The notes under the pieces are model-generated. The model worked only from the letters and a program-made list of their open reading frames with translations. It did not search any database and had not been told where the DNA came from. A stretch of DNA of 64,000 nt from NCBI RefSeq assembly GCF_965661665.1, contig NZ_CBFIEO010000010.1, forward strand, positions 48,292 through 112,291. The letters run 5' to 3'. Below, one piece after another: positions 61,839 to 64,000 of this stretch. A program made the translations under genes and the position numbers. Each line of letters opens with the position of its first letter. Position 1 is the first letter of the stretch. Origin of the DNA: Cognatiyoonia sp965661665 (GTDB lineage: Bacteria; Pseudomonadota; Alphaproteobacteria; Rhodobacterales; Rhodobacteraceae).

Positions 61839-62309
61839 TTAGACTTCCGCTGAAAGCACCTCGATGCCGTCAGCATACAAAATGTGTTGGCAGGCACAGC
61901 ATAGTTAGTAGACATTTACGGATTGACGTTTGCCAAGTTTGACAAATTCACCGTCCACGACGCGTGTCGCCTGAATGTCAACAGTTTGGGTACCGAGGAG
62001 GATGGCGGCGCGCCAATCCCGGACGTGGATCTTTGTGTTTGGAGGGAGGATTGTGTCGGAATCTGGCCGCGTGGCACCAAGTGATCCTGCCAATATCTGG
62101 ATGGGCGTCAAGTCAGTCGAAGTTTTTCTGACAGCTGGGACAGCAATCAAACCAGCATCGCGTGTGATGACTTTGTCGCCAGCCTGGATACTTTCGACAG
62201 GAACGGCTCCGCGCTGAGTGAGGACTTTTTTGCCAACAAGAATACCAGCAGGGCATTGCGCGCCAGCTGTTACTTTCACTTCAGATTTGACTAGACACTT
62301 CGTCATCAC
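61839..62309 (-). pseudogene. small Hint-domain protein with a premature stop
   Basis: From GTG 62309 or ATG 62306 the frame encodes a short Hint protein: 'CPAGILVGKKVLTQRGAVPV' near residue 20, 'GDKVITRDAG' near 45, and 'PNTKIHVRDWRAAILLGTQT' near 90. TAA 61905-61907 interrupts it after 'RQSVNVY'. The frame then continues 'LCCACQHILYADGIEVLSAE', the usual end of these proteins, to TAA 61839-61841. One base change (such as CAA to TAA) would explain it. It is convergent to nothing and stands alone upstream of glnB. Confidence 0.7.
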
Positions 62310-62460
62310 TCAACACACTCATTCAGTTCCGTGTTGGCTAAGTATTGAAATCCAAATGAGGCAAAACCATGCCGTGAGCAGGTGCATTTCGTGACGATTT
62401 GGGGTCGCTTCGCTTTTTTTCCTTTGCTATTCAAGCGCGACTCGGTAGTGCCGAGCGAGT

Positions 62461-62545
62461 GCGGGTGTGGCGGAATTGGTAGACGCACCAGATTTAGGTT
62501 CTGGCGCCGCAAGGTGTGGGAGTTCGAGTCTCCCCACCCGCACCA
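62461..62545 (+). tRNA. tRNA-Leu, anticodon UAG
   Basis: The 85-base gene folds with acceptor stem GCGGGTG/CACCCGC, discriminator A and an encoded CCA. The anticodon stem CCAGA/TCTGG encloses TTTAGGT, so the anticodon is UAG. The TTCGAGT T-loop is present, and the long variable arm fits a leucine tRNA. Its 3' end carries the attachment repeat of an integrative element. Confidence 0.97.
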
Positions 62546-62555
62546 CAATCCCCCT
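62540..62555 (+). repeat. 16-bp direct repeat, left copy (putative attL)
   Basis: GCACCACAATCCCCCT spans the last six bases of tRNA-Leu and the next ten. An identical copy lies at 63766-63781. Such repeats are produced by integration into tRNA 3' ends. Confidence 0.8.
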
Positions 62556-62603
62556 AATAAATAGCTGATTTGACTGCCTAATTTAACTTTAGGGAGTACC
62601 TTC

Positions 62604-63012
62604 ATGGCTTACATTCTGGATACATCAAAATGACAATCATCTATTCCTCATACGGTTATCCGTGGGAGGACCTACTACTTTCAGATGAGAGTGCCGAAGC
62701 AACATCAGCAGTTATACGGGCAATCTATTCGGGCTAGGCTGTCTGAGTGTGAGGAAGAGGCACTTACTCTAGCTAATCACCTTTCTCATCTGCTCAAACA
62801 GTCATGGCAATCAAACACAATGGTTAAGGTGTGCATTGAGGAGGCTATACGTTCTGTCCGCCCCACCAAGGTAACCTTTGCTGCCATAGCTGAAGAATAC
62901 ATCACCACAAGACAGGTGGATCACAAGTCTAGCATGGTAGCCATTAGAGCTTTGCTAACTGTAGCCGGTGACCGTCCAGTTGAATCTTACAAAAGAGATG
63001 ATGCACGAGTTT
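62604..63012 (+). pseudogene. tyrosine recombinase (integrase) N-terminal fragment
   Basis: ATG 62604 follows AGGGAG and encodes 'MAYILDTSK', then TGA 62631-62633. The frame continues through 'RGRTYYFQMRVPKQ' and a helical N-terminal arm, typical of alphaproteobacterial tyrosine integrases. Around 63012, after 'VESYKRDDAR', the similarity ends at a junction with the convergent gene. The catalytic Arg-His-Arg-Tyr domain is absent. It is a remnant next to its attachment site. Confidence 0.7.
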
Positions 63013-63018
63013 TTTATT

Positions 63019-63462
63019 TCATTCCGCAGAGTTCGCTTGGTTTTTGGGAGACATGAAAAAGCCTACTATCAAGAGACTGCAGATAATTCCTTCTACATAA
63101 ACGGGTCCTAGTAAATGGACATAAGTTGCTCCTGCCGCATCAAGTTTTAAGTATCCTAGGACACCATTTGCGAATATTGACAGCCATGTCGCTATAAAAA
63201 TAATTACCCCCAGAAGCTTGCCTGACAGCATGGCTCCAATTCCGCCCGAATTACCCAATTGCGCCCTGATGATACCTATGGCGGAGGTAATTAGTGCCAA
63301 TAAAACTGGTACGGTGTTTCCGTAACCACCTAAGAAACCTTGTATCAAGCCCCCAAAATATGAACCTCCTGCTGCCATAGAACCTATTTCGGAGGAAGCG
63401 TAGTTATGAATAGCAAAGAGCGAAGTCATAAATACAATGAAATACGTGAGTTGTTTAAGCAT
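63019..63462 (-). CDS. hypothetical multi-helix membrane protein in the island scar
   Basis: ATG 63462 gives 147 residues with an N-terminal hydrophobic segment and three further helices, Gly/Ala/Ile-rich, with few charges. A longer frame to 63558 lacks a ribosome site. The codon and base composition differ from the neighbours. No family is recognised. Its 3' end meets the truncated integrase. Confidence 0.5.
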   Translation of the reverse strand: MLKQLTYFIVFMTSLFAIHNYASSEIGSMAAGGSYFGGLIQGFLGGYGNTVPVLLALITSAIGIIRAQLGNSGGIGAMLSGKLLGVIIFIATWLSIFANGVLGYLKLDAAGATYVHLLGPVYVEGIICSLLIVGFFMSPKNQANSAE

Positions 63463-63603
63463 ATCTAAAATTCCCAATAAGTCATATTTTGGCCTACCGT
63501 GCACGAAACTGTTTTCTCTTACTAGTGAGAAACGAGGCAAGACTTGGCGTGCCGCCATCGGGTGGTTCGGCTCTCTTGCAAAGAAAAGAGCATAAGGCGC
63601 TTC

Positions 63604-63660
63604 CTATGCAGAGCTATCGATTTCAATCCGCTTAATCTTGTCAGAATTTATGTCTGTCAT
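63604..63660 (-). other. 18-codon frame with a ribosome site
   Basis: ATG 63660 to TAG 63604 encodes 18 residues; GGAGGG precedes the start. It could be a start fragment of a lost island gene or a leader peptide for the membrane protein 141 bases downstream. Confidence 0.25.
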
Positions 63661-63765
63661 TTCATGCCCTCCGCGTCATGAGGAGGTCAGGCAGCAGCAG
63701 GCCCAGGGTGAGGCTTAGCGGAACTAGAATGGGAAAGGGTTGCAGAATACTCGGCAAGCCAGCCA

Positions 63766-63781
63766 GCACCACAATCCCCCT
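63766..63781 (+). repeat. 16-bp direct repeat, right copy (putative attR)
   Basis: GCACCACAATCCCCCT is identical to bases 62540-62555 and lies between the scar and the region upstream of tig. It marks the right edge of the element. Confidence 0.8.
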
Positions 63782-63914
63782 TAAGATTGTTGTCGAAACT
63801 GACCAAATCATGGGTCGTCGCGGATTCCAGTTCAAAATCCGAAAAACGGCCGCATATCCCTTGCGTCCTTAGTTTTCACGCTCTAGAAGGTGCCAGATTT
63901 TGATACACCGACTG

Positions 63915-63942
63915 GGCCGCTAAGGGGCGGCCTATTGTCTTT
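63915..63942 (+). terminator. hairpin upstream of tig
   Basis: A 6-bp GC stem (GGCCGC/GCGGCC) with a 6-base loop is followed by TATTGTCTTTT. It may terminate leftover transcription from the tRNA side; in the uninvaded state it would follow tRNA-Leu closely. Confidence 0.5.
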
Positions 63943-63960
63943 TGGGAGAGGACGCTCCAG

Positions 63961-64000
63961 ATGAAAGTGACCGAGACGCTGAACGAAGGTTTGAAGCGCG
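63961..64000 (+). CDS. tig: trigger factor, first codons
   Basis: ATG 63961 begins 'MKVTETLNEGLKR', which matches the conserved start of alphaproteobacterial trigger factor, the ribosome-bound chaperone and prolyl isomerase. GGGAGAGGA lies upstream. The gene continues beyond the window, so only 13 residues are seen. Confidence 0.8.
   Translation, partial: MKVTETLNEGLKR

Larger units (their letters stand above)
62540..63781. mobile_element. scar of an integrative element at tRNA-Leu
   Basis: The ~1.2-kb segment between the two 16-bp repeats contains an integrase N-terminal fragment next to the tRNA, an unrelated membrane protein gene on the other strand and a very short frame. The DNA looks more A+T-rich than the flanks (by eye). 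It is too short to be functional and probably results from internal deletion of a larger island. Confidence 0.7.

Overview
The window comes from an alphaproteobacterium of the Rhodobacteraceae, most likely the marine Roseobacter group. The evidence is the nuoG-nuoN, birA, coaX and RNase J order, the yfgM-like/bamB/der and yajC-secD-secF-Mth938-ccm orders, a heterotetrameric sarcosine oxidase, a DddP-type DMSP lyase and Hint_2-type proteins. The species cannot be fixed from sequence alone. Most of the window is ordinary, tightly packed core genome.

Layout. 1-13.0 kb: a + strand run encoding respiratory complex I from nuoG (5' end outside) to nuoN, with three unassigned small genes embedded, running into birA, coaX and rnj. 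13.0-15.6 kb: a DEAD-box helicase, a DUF2798 protein and a Cys-pair hypothetical, on the minus strand. 15.6-19.9 kb: prfC flanked by three decayed genes for exported or surface proteins. 20.0-24.9 kb: an SDR, an orphan ABC ATPase and a class IV aminotransferase on +, then ccmI-ruvX-DUF1289 on -. 25.0-30.8 kb: sarcosine oxidase, with soxB separated from soxDAG. 31.0-36.8 kb: sodB, a threonine/serine dehydratase, a LOG protein, a repeat-rich LysM protein and an Atm1-type ABC exporter. 36.9-42.5 kb: another decayed gene and an RND efflux pair. 42.7-47.9 kb: yfgM-like, bamB, der, a truncated TspO-like gene and serS. 48.0-53.6 kb: a broken trypsin-like protease gene, yajC-secDF, Mth938-like and ccmCDG without ccmAB. 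53.7-58.3 kb: DUF1223, an LpxL-type acyltransferase, purB, two small unknowns and bioY. 58.3-62.3 kb: dddP, glnA, glnB and a second broken Hint gene. 62.4-64.0 kb: tRNA-Leu(UAG), a short scar of an integrative element bounded by a 16-bp direct repeat, and the first codons of tig.

The most notable pattern is gene decay. Eight loci are broken: a VPLPA-CTERM protein, two beta-barrel or lipoprotein genes, two Hint genes, a trypsin-like protease, a TspO-like gene and an integrase. In several of them homologous sequence clearly continues past in-frame stop codons. The essential genes between them are intact. TGA, TAG and TAA stops all occur, which fits pseudogene formation better than codon reassignment. 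The VPLPA gene, with two TGA codons both at plausible tryptophan positions beside the release factor gene prfC, is the one most worth rechecking.

I found no CRISPR array, no intact insertion sequence and no clear new multi-gene system.
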